From CAYZWU01 sp964482235 (GTDB taxonomy: Bacteria; Planctomycetota; B15-G4; CAYZWU01), in the NCBI GenBank assembly GCA_964482235.1, contig CAYZWU010000003.1, positions 124,001 to 188,000 on the forward strand: a stretch of DNA of 64,000 nt. Direction: 5' to 3'. Of the stretch, positions 25,842 to 34,745 are shown piece after piece. The first letter of the stretch is position 1; every line of letters starts with the position of its first letter. The notes beneath the pieces are model-generated. The model did no database searches. It had not been told where the DNA came from and saw nothing but the letters and a program-made list of their open reading frames with translations. A program made the translations under genes and the position numbers.

Positions 25842-27038
25842 ATGGATCTCAACAATGATACGCTCCAGGTTCTGATGCTGATCGGCCGCAGCGGCCCGAT
25901 CTCGAGAACAGGGATCGCAACGGCCCTCTCCCTCACTCCGAGCCGGATCAGCCGGCTGGTCGACAGCCTCCTCTGTAGCGGTCTGATCCATGAGTGCGGA
26001 CAGGAAGAATCGCGAAGGGGAAGACGCTCCGTGCTCCTCGGGCTGCGAGAGTCGAACTTCCTTCTCTGCGGCGTCCTGCTCTCCCACAACTCCCTCCTCC
26101 AGGTCGTTCTCCTCGATCTCGGCGCCAACATCGTGGGGAAGAAGGAGCTCGAGCTCTCTCCGGAAACAAGCCCGGAAAAGGCGGCCGATCTGATCGCCGA
26201 CGCGGTGGACGATTCCCGGAGCAAGGGGGAGAACGGCGGCCGCCGCATCCTGGGAGCTGGAATCGGCGCAGCCGGACTGGTCGATCCCGGCGCCGGCATC
26301 ATACACAACTCGCCCGGATTCCCGTCGTGGCGTGAAGCGAGGATCGTCGAGATCCTGTCGAGCCGTCTCGGAATCCCCACCTTTCTCGACAACGAGGTGG
26401 CCCTGTCGACCCTTGCTGAAATGTGGTTCGGCAAGGGCCGCGGCTGTTCGGACTTTCTCTTCCTGAACCTCGGGCCTGGCCTGCGCATGGGGATCGTGAT
26501 CAACGGCAGCCTCTATCGCGGCGCCACGGGCAATGCCGGCGAGTTGGGGCATATCACCTTTGATCCCGACGGACCCTTCTGCCACTGCGGCAATGCGGGA
26601 TGCCTCGAGCTCTACGTCTCGAGCGATGCCCTGCTCGCCGAGGCACGAGGAGCCCTCTCCCCCCGCTCGGCATCGGTTCTGGCGGAATTGTGCGGCCGCG
26701 ATCCCGGCAACCTCGATATCGACGCGGTCTTTCTCGCCGCAGAGAAGGGCGACCGCCTCGCCCGGAGCCTGATCAACCGGTTCTTCACGCCGGTCGGACG
26801 CATCGCCGCCGACCTGATCAACATCTTCGACACGGAAAAGATAATCATCAGCGGCAGTCTGATGCGTGATAATGATATCATGATCCGGATCATGGAAGAG
26901 CACATCATGCACCGCTCGCTGCCCGTTCTCGGCCGGAAGATCGTGCTCGAGAAGAGCGAGTTCAACTCGATCGGAACCGCCATGGGCGGCGGAGCGCTGG
27001 TGCTGCAGAAGATCTGCGACAAGGAGATCGTGCTGTGA
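25842..27038 (+). CDS. ROK-family transcriptional repressor (NagC/Mlc-like)
   Basis: 398 residues. The N-terminus is a winged helix-turn-helix (ISRTGIATALSLTPSRISRL). The ROK sugar-binding domain follows, with ELGHITFDPDGPFCHCGNAG and the zinc ligands H237, C247, C249 and C254. This combination marks NagC/Mlc/XylR-type repressors that release DNA upon binding a sugar or sugar phosphate. It is transcribed away from the ROK kinase/NahK operon and overlaps the GH84 gene (GTGA), so it probably controls both arms of the cluster. The usual ROK catalytic segment reads DNEVALSTLAEMWFG, so kinase activity is not expected. Confidence 0.85.
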   Translation: MDLNNDTLQVLMLIGRSGPISRTGIATALSLTPSRISRLVDSLLCSGLIHECGQEESRRGRRSVLLGLRESNFLLCGVLLSHNSLLQVVLLDLGANIVGKKELELSPETSPEKAADLIADAVDDSRSKGENGGRRILGAGIGAAGLVDPGAGIIHNSPGFPSWREARIVEILSSRLGIPTFLDNEVALSTLAEMWFGKGRGCSDFLFLNLGPGLRMGIVINGSLYRGATGNAGELGHITFDPDGPFCHCGNAGCLELYVSSDALLAEARGALSPRSASVLAELCGRDPGNLDIDAVFLAAEKGDRLARSLINRFFTPVGRIAADLINIFDTEKIIISGSLMRDNDIMIRIMEEHIMHRSLPVLGRKIVLEKSEFNSIGTAMGGGALVLQKICDKEIVL

Positions 27039-28696
27039 ACCGCATCGAGGGAGAAGAAGAAAGAGGCTCCGTCCCGGCACGCCTCCCCTTCCCCGCCGGT
27101 GTGGTGGAGGGCTTCTACGGCCCGGCCTGGACGCACGCTCAGCGTCTCTGGACGATAGGCTTCATCGCCTCGCTCGGGATGAACACCTACATCTATGCAC
27201 CGAAGAACGACCCTTTCCACAGGGAACGGTGGCGGGACGATTATCCCGAGAAGACGCTGGCCGCCTTTTCCGAGCTGGCCGGCGCCTGCACCGATTCAGG
27301 GATCCTGTTCCGGTATGCCCTGAGCCCCGGACTTTCCATCACCTACTCGGACAGGGCCGAGAAGCAGCGCCTCGTGGACAAGCTTCTGAAGCTCTCCGAC
27401 AGGGGGATCAAGGCGTTCTGCCTCTTCCTTGACGACATCCCGCCCCGTCTGGCCGGAGAGAGGGACAGGGAAGCCTTCGCAAGCCTGGCCTCGGCCCAGG
27501 CCGACCTGGTCAACGGCGTGGCCGAGGACCTGCACGCTCGGCTCGGCGCCGTGCCGCCTCTCTACTTCTGCCCCACCGAGTATGCCTGGACGACGCCGTC
27601 TCCATACCTCGAAACAATGGGCAGGGAGCTTCTGCCCGACATCGGCATCTTCTGGACCGGCCCCCAGGTGGTCTCGCGACGGATCACCGGGGACGATGCA
27701 CGCCGCTTTCTCGATGTCGTCGGGCGAAAACCCCTTCTCTGGGACAACTTTCCGGTCAACGACTTCGCCCCGAACCGCCTCTTTCTGAGTCCCCTGCTCG
27801 GCCGCGACAGAGAGCTTTGCCGGGAGGTCTCCGGCTACTTCTCCAATCCGATGAACCAGGCTCTCGCCTCGAGCGTGGCGCTCCGGACCGTGGCGCGGTT
27901 CCTTCACGATCCCGAGGAATACGATGCCCAGACAGCCTGGGTCAGCGCCCTTCGCAAAACGGCGCCGGCCGGCCTGGAGAGGGAGTTCCTCCTGGCAGCG
28001 CTGATGTTCGAGCCGTCCCGGCTTTGCCCCGACCTGACGACATCTCTCTCGCGAGCCTCGTTGAAGGAAAAGGATCCGCCTCTTTCCGTTGCCGCCCTGC
28101 TGGCCAGGGAGATCCGATCGGCCGTGGAGAAGCTCCTTGCCGCGAAGGCCGGTTCCCCGCTGATCAAGGAGATCTCGGGCTGGCTTCACGACACGGAACT
28201 GCGCTGCAGGACCGTGCTCGGCGCGGCCGACGCTGCCGAGGCGCTTCGGAACGGCGAACGGGAGAGAGCGGAGAAGATCGCTCGGAAAACATGGTCGCAT
28301 CGCTGCCTCGCGGGGCGCAGCCAAACCATGGCCTCGTCGGAGGAGATCCGGAAGGCCGAGGAGATTCTTGTTCCCCTCGTCCGTCGGCCGGGAAAACCGC
28401 TCTTCGAGGAAACGGAGCCGGCACCGGGCGCCGACGCGGCAAGCGTTGTTGTCGATGCCGGATCCCTGATCCGCACGGGGAAGATCGCGGCGCTCTGGGG
28501 CAGACCGTGGCAGAGTCAGCCGCCTGACGAGGAGCCCGCCGTGGCCCTGTCGACGGACGGGCTGACGTACCGGCCCCTCGAGTTCGAGGAGAGCGGCTCC
28601 GCCTGGGTGGCTGTCGGAGAAGAGCACGCCTTCCGGTACGTGAAAGTCACGGGCCGGGCCGCATGGCACCTCTTCCTGCTCGCCTTGCCGCATTGA
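27035..28696 (+). CDS. GH84 beta-N-acetylglucosaminidase (O-GlcNAcase/hyaluronidase-like)
   Basis: 553 residues from a GTG that overlaps the repressor stop (GTGA). The GH84 signature is clear: VVEGFYGPAW, then MNTYIYAPKNDPFHRERWR, then FCLFLDDIPPRL with the catalytic aspartate pair D133-D134, and later PLLWDNFPVND. These enzymes release N-acetylglucosamine by substrate-assisted catalysis. No signal peptide is present, so it should act in the cytoplasm on imported glycans or O-GlcNAc-modified protein. The C-terminal 100 residues look beta-rich and may be a small carbohydrate-binding part. Its neighbours (ROK repressor, NahK-like kinase, nucleotidyltransferase) suggest the released sugar is salvaged. 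Confidence 0.87.
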   Translation: MNRIEGEEERGSVPARLPFPAGVVEGFYGPAWTHAQRLWTIGFIASLGMNTYIYAPKNDPFHRERWRDDYPEKTLAAFSELAGACTDSGILFRYALSPGLSITYSDRAEKQRLVDKLLKLSDRGIKAFCLFLDDIPPRLAGERDREAFASLASAQADLVNGVAEDLHARLGAVPPLYFCPTEYAWTTPSPYLETMGRELLPDIGIFWTGPQVVSRRITGDDARRFLDVVGRKPLLWDNFPVNDFAPNRLFLSPLLGRDRELCREVSGYFSNPMNQALASSVALRTVARFLHDPEEYDAQTAWVSALRKTAPAGLEREFLLAALMFEPSRLCPDLTTSLSRASLKEKDPPLSVAALLAREIRSAVEKLLAAKAGSPLIKEISGWLHDTELRCRTVLGAADAAEALRNGERERAEKIARKTWSHRCLAGRSQTMASSEEIRKAEEILVPLVRRPGKPLFEETEPAPGADAASVVVDAGSLIRTGKIAALWGRPWQSQPPDEEPAVALSTDGLTYRPLEFEESGSAWVAVGEEHAFRYVKVTGRAAWHLFLLALPH

Positions 28697-28803
28697 CGCG
28701 GGGAAGGATCCCTGGAAGGATCCAGCAGATCGAATCGATTGTACGTATCATACTCGACCGCTAGACACGCTCTTGAATTCGGCGAAAACGATCGGAAACT
28801 CCC

Positions 28804-29829
28804 ATGGCTTCATTTTCGAAAATCCTGCTCGTGATCTTCCTTCTTCTCCTTCCGGCTGCTCTTGTCCATTCGCAGGGTGCTGACGAGGGGAAGAAAAAAA
28901 CCGATTTCGCCCTCTCCGCCTTCGATAAAAGGATGAACGGGCAGTCGGCCAGGGCGCGAGAGCTCCTCGAGATCTCGATATTCATCGACAGCGAGAGGGG
29001 TGTCAACTTCTTCGAGCTGGCCCGTCTCAACTACTACCTCGGCCAGTACAACGCCGCCTACAACCATATCGTCGAAGCCGCTCGCATCGAACCCGAGAAC
29101 CGCCGCTTCCTTTACTGGAAGGGGGTCATCACCCAGATCCGCAATGCCAGCCTCTATCGGGTGAATCGCCGCCTCGATCCGAAACTCACGACGGAAGCGA
29201 AGGAAGCGCTGCAGAAGGCGTTGAAGCTCGAGCCCGATTATCACGAGGCGCGCTTCAAGCTGATCGAGATCCTTGTCCGGCTGCGGAAGCAGGACGGCGG
29301 CGATCCGCAGGCGGCCGCGGACCTGGCCGGCGAGCTCGAAAAACGCGATCCGGGCTGGGGTGCTCTGGCCTGGGCGCACACGATCATCCCGGGACGGAGC
29401 TGGGAAGAGGTCCTGCCCCGGATCGAGAAGGTCCTGGCAGAGGATCCCGACAATCCGGGCGCCCTGCTCGCCAAGGCCAAGATGCTGATCACCGAAAGGG
29501 AGATGGAAAAGGCCGCCCCTGTCGTGGAGCGGATCGTGAGTCTGGACAAGGCCCGAAGCTCGCTCTACCTGCCCCTGGCTTCCTGCTTCAAGAAGGAAGA
29601 GGACTGGAACAAGGGGGAAGCGTGGATCAGGAAGTACATCGATTTCCCCGGCCTATCCCGGTCGGAGAAGGCCCTGGGATACATGCACCTCTCCAACATC
29701 TACATCAAGTCCAAGGATGACGAGGCCATCTCCCGCCTCAAGGAAAAGGCGCGCGCCCTCGATCCCAACTGCTGGGAGGGGTCTACTCTACCGCCCCTCG
29801 ACCTCTTCCGTCCGCCTGTCTCCCGTTGA
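28804..29829 (+). CDS. Exported TPR protein
   Basis: 341 residues with a signal peptide (1-23, cut near VHSQG). Tetratricopeptide helices run through the chain, for example ARLNYYLGQYNAAYNHIVEA and ALQKALKLEPDYHEARFK. It should be a periplasmic or envelope protein mediating protein contacts; the partner is unknown. It stands alone between the GH84 gene and fabL (convergent, 11-base gap). The 107-bp gap upstream holds a GGATCC-CTGGAA-GGATCC repeat just after the GH84 stop but no clear promoter. Confidence 0.7.
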   Translation: MASFSKILLVIFLLLLPAALVHSQGADEGKKKTDFALSAFDKRMNGQSARARELLEISIFIDSERGVNFFELARLNYYLGQYNAAYNHIVEAARIEPENRRFLYWKGVITQIRNASLYRVNRRLDPKLTTEAKEALQKALKLEPDYHEARFKLIEILVRLRKQDGGDPQAAADLAGELEKRDPGWGALAWAHTIIPGRSWEEVLPRIEKVLAEDPDNPGALLAKAKMLITEREMEKAAPVVERIVSLDKARSSLYLPLASCFKKEEDWNKGEAWIRKYIDFPGLSRSEKALGYMHLSNIYIKSKDDEAISRLKEKARALDPNCWEGSTLPPLDLFRPPVSR

Positions 29830-29840
29830 GACGTCCCCGA

Positions 29841-30602
29841 TCAGGCCAGGGTGCTGTACCCGCCGTCCACGGTCACCGTCTGCCCCACGACCTGCGACGC
29901 TAGAGGACTTACCAGGAAGAGGGCCACGTCCGCCACATCCTCGGGGGTCGTGAGGCGACCCGAGGGTGTCTTGACCAGGCTGTTTCCGATCATGTCGTCC
30001 CTGTGGGGAAAGTGCTTCAGCGCGTCGGTATCCACCACGCCGGCGCTCACGGCGTTGATTCGGATCTTGTGTATGGCGAGCTCCACGGCGAGGTGGCGAA
30101 CAAGGGATTCGAGAGCCGCCTTGCTGGCACCCACGGCGGCGTACATCGGAATGGCGCGCAGAGCACCCAGCGAGCTGACCGCCACGACCTTGCCGCCCTC
30201 GCCCTCCATCATCTCCCTGGCGAACTGGGTGAGGGGAAGAAAGGTGCCGGCGTTGATCCCCATGGTCCAGTTCCAGTGGTGCTCGCTCAGTTCGACGGCG
30301 GGCCGGATCACGCCTGTGGCCGCGTTGCTGATCAGGATATCGAGCCTTTCGCCCCACTGCTCCTTCAGGTCCCTGAACATCGCCTCGATCTTCTCGTACC
30401 GCCCCACGTTTGCACGCAGGATCAACGCCTCGCCCCCGGCCTTGCGGATCAGCTCGGCCGTCTCCTCCGCCGCCGCCGTGTTCCTCACGTAATTGATCGC
30501 CACCCGCGCGCCGGCCTCCGCCAGCTTGATGGCGATGGCTCGGCCGATTCCCCTGGAGCCGCCGGTGACCAGAGCGGTCTGTCCCGAAAAATCAAACTTC
30601 AT
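29841..30602 (-). CDS. fabL: Enoyl-ACP reductase III (FabL-type SDR)
   Basis: 253 residues. The NADPH-binding motif is GGSRGIG (14-20). The active site reads SSLGALRAIPMYAAVGASK, with Y154 and K161 spaced Y-x6-K as in FabL rather than the Y-x3-K of ordinary SDRs. SNAATGVIRPAVELSEHHWN and GVVDTDALKHFPHRDD match Bacillus FabL closely. It should catalyse the last reduction of fatty-acid elongation. GAGGAG precedes the ATG by eight bases. A 10-bp palindrome, CGGACGTCCG (30628-30637), lies 25 bp upstream of the start and might be an operator. Confidence 0.88.
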   Translation of the reverse strand: MKFDFSGQTALVTGGSRGIGRAIAIKLAEAGARVAINYVRNTAAAEETAELIRKAGGEALILRANVGRYEKIEAMFRDLKEQWGERLDILISNAATGVIRPAVELSEHHWNWTMGINAGTFLPLTQFAREMMEGEGGKVVAVSSLGALRAIPMYAAVGASKAALESLVRHLAVELAIHKIRINAVSAGVVDTDALKHFPHRDDMIGNSLVKTPSGRLTTPEDVADVALFLVSPLASQVVGQTVTVDGGYSTLA

Positions 30603-30691
30603 GTAAAATCTCCTCGAATCAGTTGAGCGGACGTCCGGACTATGAACCAGCGGCCGGGACTGTTTTCTGGAACAGAACTTAGAATAGCCTC

Positions 30692-30707
30692 TGCAGACGG
30701 ATCTGCA
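30692..30707 (-). terminator. Possible hairpin after the redox/signalling operon
   Basis: TGCAGA-CGGA-TCTGCA forms a 6-bp stem with a 4-base loop, 58 bp beyond the stop of the histidine kinase gene ending at 30765. There is no T-run on either side, so it is a weak candidate for the end of the operon. Confidence 0.25.
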
Positions 30708-30764
30708 ATCGGATCCCCTCTTCTATTCGAGCGAACCGTGTGATCTTCTCAATCGAGGATTGTC

Positions 30765-31892
30765 TCAGGAGTTAGATTGATTCTTGTGTTGGTGTGCCGG
30801 GAGCCTGAGCTCGTACCGAGTTCCCTTTCCCGGTTCCGACTCGATCTTCACGCTTCCGCCGTGAGCCCGGGCCAGCTTGTTGGTCACGAAAAGCCCCATG
30901 CCGGCCGCCTCGATCCCCTTCGGATCGAAGAACAGGCTGAAGAGCTTTTCCTGGGTATCCCTGTCCACTCCGATTCCGTTGTCGGCCACTTCGAACAGGA
31001 CGAAGTCCTGCTCCTCCTTCACGGAAAGCTCGACGCGAAAATCGATGTCGCGCTTGTCCTTGCGGCAGTCCTCGAGGGAATTGACGATGAGGTTCACCAG
31101 CATCGAGCTCAGCGCCCTCCGGTCCGCCTCGAAAGCAACGGAGGCGGGCAGATCGTCGGACAGAACGATCCTCGCCTCGGCGAACGACCAGTCCTCGCGC
31201 ATCTCGTCAGCCGTCTTCTTCAGGATCGTCGTCCCGTCGAGGGACTCAATGAACATCCGCCTGTCGCGCACGTAGTAGAGGACGTCGTGGGCGAGGTGCT
31301 GGAGCCGCTGGAAGCTGCGGCGAACCACGCGGATCCCCTTCTCCATCCTTTCCGGCTTTTTCGACTCGAGGCCGGTGTCCCACATGTAGAAGCCACCCCC
31401 CATGGCGGTCAGAAGCCCCTTGATGCCGTGGGAGACCGATCCGATCTGGCTGTCCAGCGACGTCATGGCCAGCTGGAGCTTCTCGCCCGGCCCGGCCCTC
31501 AACGACATGTGGAGCACGCCGGTGACATCGCCTGCGTCGTTCGCGATCGGAATGGTGCGGCAGATCACGTCCACCTCGCGTCCCGAACGGTCGGTGAAGA
31601 CAGCCGTCGATTCGCTGACCCGCTTCTCGTCCAGGGTCGTCACGGCGGGGCAGTCGGGGCAGACATCGCGTCTCCCCTTGAAGACCTGGTAGCAGCGCCG
31701 GGAATAGGGTGTGGTGAAGCTCTGCCGGCACTCGCGGTTGACGGCAACGATATTGAGCTCCCGATCGAGGATGCAGCAGTAGCAGGGCGCTTCCTCGAAG
31801 AGAAGCCGAAAAAGGTGATCGGACGACGGCAGCCTGGCGCCTGTCTCCATGTTCCCTTCTTCCTCGAACTCTTTTTTGCCTTCGTTCGTCAT
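30765..31892 (-). CDS. PAS histidine kinase with three-Cys PAS motif
   Basis: 375 residues from the ATG at 31892, four bases after the receiver stop; a longer frame to 32174 is rejected because it lies inside the receiver gene. A PAS domain (about 25-135) contains CYQVFKGRRDVCPDCPA with C67, C78 and C81. The phospho-acceptor region is SHGIKGLLTAMGGGFYMW (H155). The ATPase follows, with the N box NLIVNSLEDC, G1 DNGIGV and G2 GMGLFVTN. There is no membrane segment, so it is a cytoplasmic sensor. The three cysteines may bind an iron-sulfur cluster or other metal, or act as a thiol switch. It ends an operon that encodes a membrane redox complex and two receivers. Confidence 0.85.
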   Translation of the reverse strand: MTNEGKKEFEEEGNMETGARLPSSDHLFRLLFEEAPCYCCILDRELNIVAVNRECRQSFTTPYSRRCYQVFKGRRDVCPDCPAVTTLDEKRVSESTAVFTDRSGREVDVICRTIPIANDAGDVTGVLHMSLRAGPGEKLQLAMTSLDSQIGSVSHGIKGLLTAMGGGFYMWDTGLESKKPERMEKGIRVVRRSFQRLQHLAHDVLYYVRDRRMFIESLDGTTILKKTADEMREDWSFAEARIVLSDDLPASVAFEADRRALSSMLVNLIVNSLEDCRKDKRDIDFRVELSVKEEQDFVLFEVADNGIGVDRDTQEKLFSLFFDPKGIEAAGMGLFVTNKLARAHGGSVKIESEPGKGTRYELRLPAHQHKNQSNS

Positions 31893-31896
31893 CGTG

Positions 31897-32439
31897 TCAT
31901 TCCTGGTCGCTCTTCTTCTCGAGCAGCTTCTTGATGTTGCGAAGCGTCTCCGGATCAGCGCCATCGAGCAGTGATTTGAGGTCGTCCTTGAGCTCCTCCT
32001 TCCCTGCCTTGCCTTCGTCCGGCTCCTCGTCGACCTCGATCCCCATCTGCCTCTTGACCATGTTGACGTAGTCCTTGGCCTTGACCGGCTTCTCCAGGTA
32101 CGTCTGCGGACCCGAGATCGTCTTTCCCTTGAAGATCTCCTCGAATTCGCTGCGCCCCAGCTCGTCCCGGGCATGGCCGGTCACCACGACGACGGGGATC
32201 CGCGACCACTCCTTGTTCTTGCGAATCTCGTAAAGGCAGCGGGCGCCGCTCTTGTTCGGCATGACGAGATCGAGGCTGATGAAATCCACCTTGTGCGACT
32301 TCAGGATCTCGATGGCCTCGTTTCCATCCGAGGCGGTCAGGACGGTGAACCCCTCGTCCTCCAGCGCTGATTCCAGGAAATCGAGCACATCCGGTTCATC
32401 GTCCACCACCAGCACAGTCTTACCAATCGTACCGGACAT
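31897..32439 (-). CDS. Response regulator with short C-terminal tail
   Basis: 180 residues. The receiver residues D13-D14, D57, T87 and K117 are present. The gap from T87 to K117 is 30 residues, about eight more than in CheY, and ends with GPQTYLEKPV. A charged tail of about 50 residues (many Glu and Lys) follows and shows no DNA-binding motif. It is encoded between two histidine kinases, with a 4-base gap to the downstream one, and is their likely partner. Output is probably by protein interaction. Confidence 0.85.
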   Translation of the reverse strand: MSGTIGKTVLVVDDEPDVLDFLESALEDEGFTVLTASDGNEAIEILKSHKVDFISLDLVMPNKSGARCLYEIRKNKEWSRIPVVVVTGHARDELGRSEFEEIFKGKTISGPQTYLEKPVKAKDYVNMVKRQMGIEVDEEPDEGKAGKEELKDDLKSLLDGADPETLRNIKKLLEKKSDQE

Positions 32440-32487
32440 CCTGCTTTCTCCTTTCAGGCTTCCTCTTCCGTCGTGGAAAACTCGGTT

Positions 32488-34335
32488 TCAAGATTCATCC
32501 CCGTTTCCGTCCGGTCCCTCAGCGGGATCCCGGGGTGGATCGAGGGCAGGCAGCTTTCTCCGAGGAAAGATCAGTCGAAAAACGGTTCCTTCGCCGGGCG
32601 TCGATTCCCACGAGATCCTGCCGCCGTGCTCCTGCACGATCTTGCGTGTCAGGAGCAGGCCCAGGCCCGTACCGCCGGCACCCTTCGTGGTGAAGAAGTT
32701 CGTGAACGCCTTCTTCTTGACATCGTAGTCCATGCCGCACCCTTCGTCGGCCACCTCGAAATAGAGATTTTCGCCGTCGTCGCGGCAGCGCACCGTCACC
32801 CGGCAGGAGTCGTTGTCGCTCATCTGACAGGCATCGATCGCATTGGAGATGAGGTTGGCAAGGCACGAATGCATGCCGTTCCTGTCCAGCGGTGCCTGTG
32901 CGACGCCGTCCGGGGCGTCGAGCCTCAGCTCCACATCGGATTTCAGAGCCGCATCGAGGTAGAGATTGACCACGTCCTCTGCCAGACCGACCGGATCGAC
33001 GAGGCTCACCTCGGGAGGCTCTCCCTTGGAAAAGCTGAGCAGGCTTCGGGCCAGAACCGTGATCCGCTCGATGTTCCGCTCCAGCATCTCCCAGCCGCGC
33101 TCGATCCGGTTCGTGTCGCCTTTCTTCATGCCGCCGCGAAAAACGTACATGCCGCCCTCGAGGCCGGTCAGGATATTCTTGATCCCGTGAGCCAGCCCCG
33201 CCACGGTCTGCCCCACCGCGGCGAGCCGCTCGGCCTCGATCTTCTCCTTCTCGAGCTGCCGGATCTCCCGGATATCCTGGATGAAGGCCGCGGCGCCGAT
33301 CGTCTTTCCGTTCCGGTAGAGCGCCACCCCGCTGAATCGAACGGGCACCCGGCCGCCGCCTTTCGCCACGAGAGCCGCCTCGCTGACCAGGCAGCGTTCG
33401 CTCGAGCCATGCATTATATCCTGAAACTCCGTCGGCGTCAGGCTGCGCGGCAAAGGTTTCCCCAGGACTTCCTCTTTCCTGTACCCCGTGAGCTTCTCGG
33501 CAGCCGGATTGAAGAGAAAGGCCCTTCCCTCCGTGTCCACGCCCACGACGGCATCGATCGAGTTCCTGATGAGCGTTTCCCGGAAGGTGTTCTCCTTCTC
33601 GAGCTCATCCTCCAGCCGGCGAAGCTGGGAGACGTCGAGGGCGACCTCGATCACGTGGCTCACCTCGTCGCCTTTCTTGGACAGGGGGCTCGTCGTGACG
33701 ATGTAATGGGTCGACTCGCCGCACTGGGAGATGCCCACGTGCTCGGAGGTGTGCACCTTCCCGTCCTGGAACGTCTGGACGGCAGGGCAGTTCTCGCACT
33801 TGGCCCCCCGCTTCTTCATCACCTCGAAGCAGTGCTCTCCCGTGGTCCTGCCAAAGGTGTCCCGCAGGCGCTCGTTGGCGCGCACGATCCTGAGATCGCG
33901 GTTCAGCACGGCCACGTAGCAGGGAACGCGCTCGAAGAGGATGTGATATTCCCGCTGGAGCCGCCGCGTGTCCGTCACGTCGGTGCTCATCTCGATGACG
34001 TAGGGGATCGAGCCGTCGGGTGCCTTGACCGGAGCGATGTGAACAACATAGTGGGCGGGGCGTCCATCCTTGTCCACACCCTCGGCGTCGTTCACGCGGA
34101 CCTTGCCGTCCTGGAAGGTCTGCAGGGTCATGCACTCGGGACAGGGCTCCTTGCGTCTCTTGTAGACCTCGAAGCACTTCTTTCCCCGCCCCTCGCCGAA
34201 CACCTCGGCAAAGTTGGCGTTGTGGTCCACGATGAACATCTGCCGGTCGATGACGGCGATGTTGCAGGGCACCAGATCGTAGAGGTTGCTGAACAGCCCC
34301 TCGTGCCACGCTTCAGGTTTTGGCGAATCATTCAT
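32488..34335 (-). CDS. Triple-PAS histidine kinase with two three-Cys PAS domains
   Basis: 615 residues with no transmembrane segment. PAS 1 (about 15-120) has C54, C65 and C68 in KCFEVYKRRKEPCPEC. PAS 2 (130-240) has C169, C180 and C183 in HCFEVMKKRGAKCENC. PAS 3 (about 250-360) is an ordinary PAS domain with NPAAEKLTGYRKEEVLGKPL. The kinase core has H383 in AHGIKNILTGLEGGMYVF, then NLISNAIDACQ, DEGCGM and GTGLGLLLTRKI. It is a cytoplasmic sensor encoded four bases after a receiver and directly downstream of the cytochrome subunit, so sensing the redox state of that complex is a natural inference. The ligand is unknown. Confidence 0.87.
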   Translation of the reverse strand: MNDSPKPEAWHEGLFSNLYDLVPCNIAVIDRQMFIVDHNANFAEVFGEGRGKKCFEVYKRRKEPCPECMTLQTFQDGKVRVNDAEGVDKDGRPAHYVVHIAPVKAPDGSIPYVIEMSTDVTDTRRLQREYHILFERVPCYVAVLNRDLRIVRANERLRDTFGRTTGEHCFEVMKKRGAKCENCPAVQTFQDGKVHTSEHVGISQCGESTHYIVTTSPLSKKGDEVSHVIEVALDVSQLRRLEDELEKENTFRETLIRNSIDAVVGVDTEGRAFLFNPAAEKLTGYRKEEVLGKPLPRSLTPTEFQDIMHGSSERCLVSEAALVAKGGGRVPVRFSGVALYRNGKTIGAAAFIQDIREIRQLEKEKIEAERLAAVGQTVAGLAHGIKNILTGLEGGMYVFRGGMKKGDTNRIERGWEMLERNIERITVLARSLLSFSKGEPPEVSLVDPVGLAEDVVNLYLDAALKSDVELRLDAPDGVAQAPLDRNGMHSCLANLISNAIDACQMSDNDSCRVTVRCRDDGENLYFEVADEGCGMDYDVKKKAFTNFFTTKGAGGTGLGLLLTRKIVQEHGGRISWESTPGEGTVFRLIFPRRKLPALDPPRDPAEGPDGNGDES

Positions 34336-34339
34336 GGCA

Positions 34340-34744
34340 TCACCCGAGAACGGATTCCACGATCTCCATGAAGGGCCCCGGCTTGATCGGTTTCTCGACG
34401 TAGGCTTCGGGCGGCGGAATGTCGCTGCCCGTCAGGGGGGATTCGGCAGCCACATCCCTGCTGTAGTTCATTCCGCTCACGATGATGACCGGGATCTCCT
34501 TGATATCCGGCATCGACCGGATCTTCCTGTAGAGGGAAAGTCCCGTTTCGCCCGGCATCAGGATATCGAGACAGATGAGATCCGGCTTGACGGTGCCGAT
34601 GATCCGCAGGGCTTCCTGACCGTCCGTTGCCGAGCGGACCTCGAAATCGTTGTCCGAGAGCAGGGCGGTCAGGTAGGTGACAACATCCTGCTCGTCGTCC
34701 ACGATCACGACTTTCCTGGGCGTCTTGTCCTTCGTCCCGGCCAT
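34340..34744 (-). CDS. Single-domain response regulator (receiver)
   Basis: 134 residues, one receiver domain with D16-D17, D60, S90 and K118. S90 replaces the more common Thr, which is tolerated. The loop between S90 and K118 is six residues longer than in CheY and ends in PPPEAYVEKPI, like the receiver at 3608-4000. It lies one base after the NrfD-cytochrome gene and four bases before the triple-PAS kinase, so it is in the same operon. Confidence 0.87.
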   Translation of the reverse strand: MAGTKDKTPRKVVIVDDEQDVVTYLTALLSDNDFEVRSATDGQEALRIIGTVKPDLICLDILMPGETGLSLYRKIRSMPDIKEIPVIIVSGMNYSRDVAAESPLTGSDIPPPEAYVEKPIKPGPFMEIVESVLG

Positions 34745-34745
34745 C

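Noticed and set aside
28697..28803. Terminator formed by GGATCC-CTGGAA-GGATCC after the GH84 gene
   Set aside because: Only a 6-bp self-complementary repeat, without T-run; too weak to annotate.
31893..32174. 94-residue N-terminal extension of the histidine kinase
   Set aside because: It is an Arg/Ser-rich shadow of the receiver gene; the ATG at 31892 fits operon spacing.
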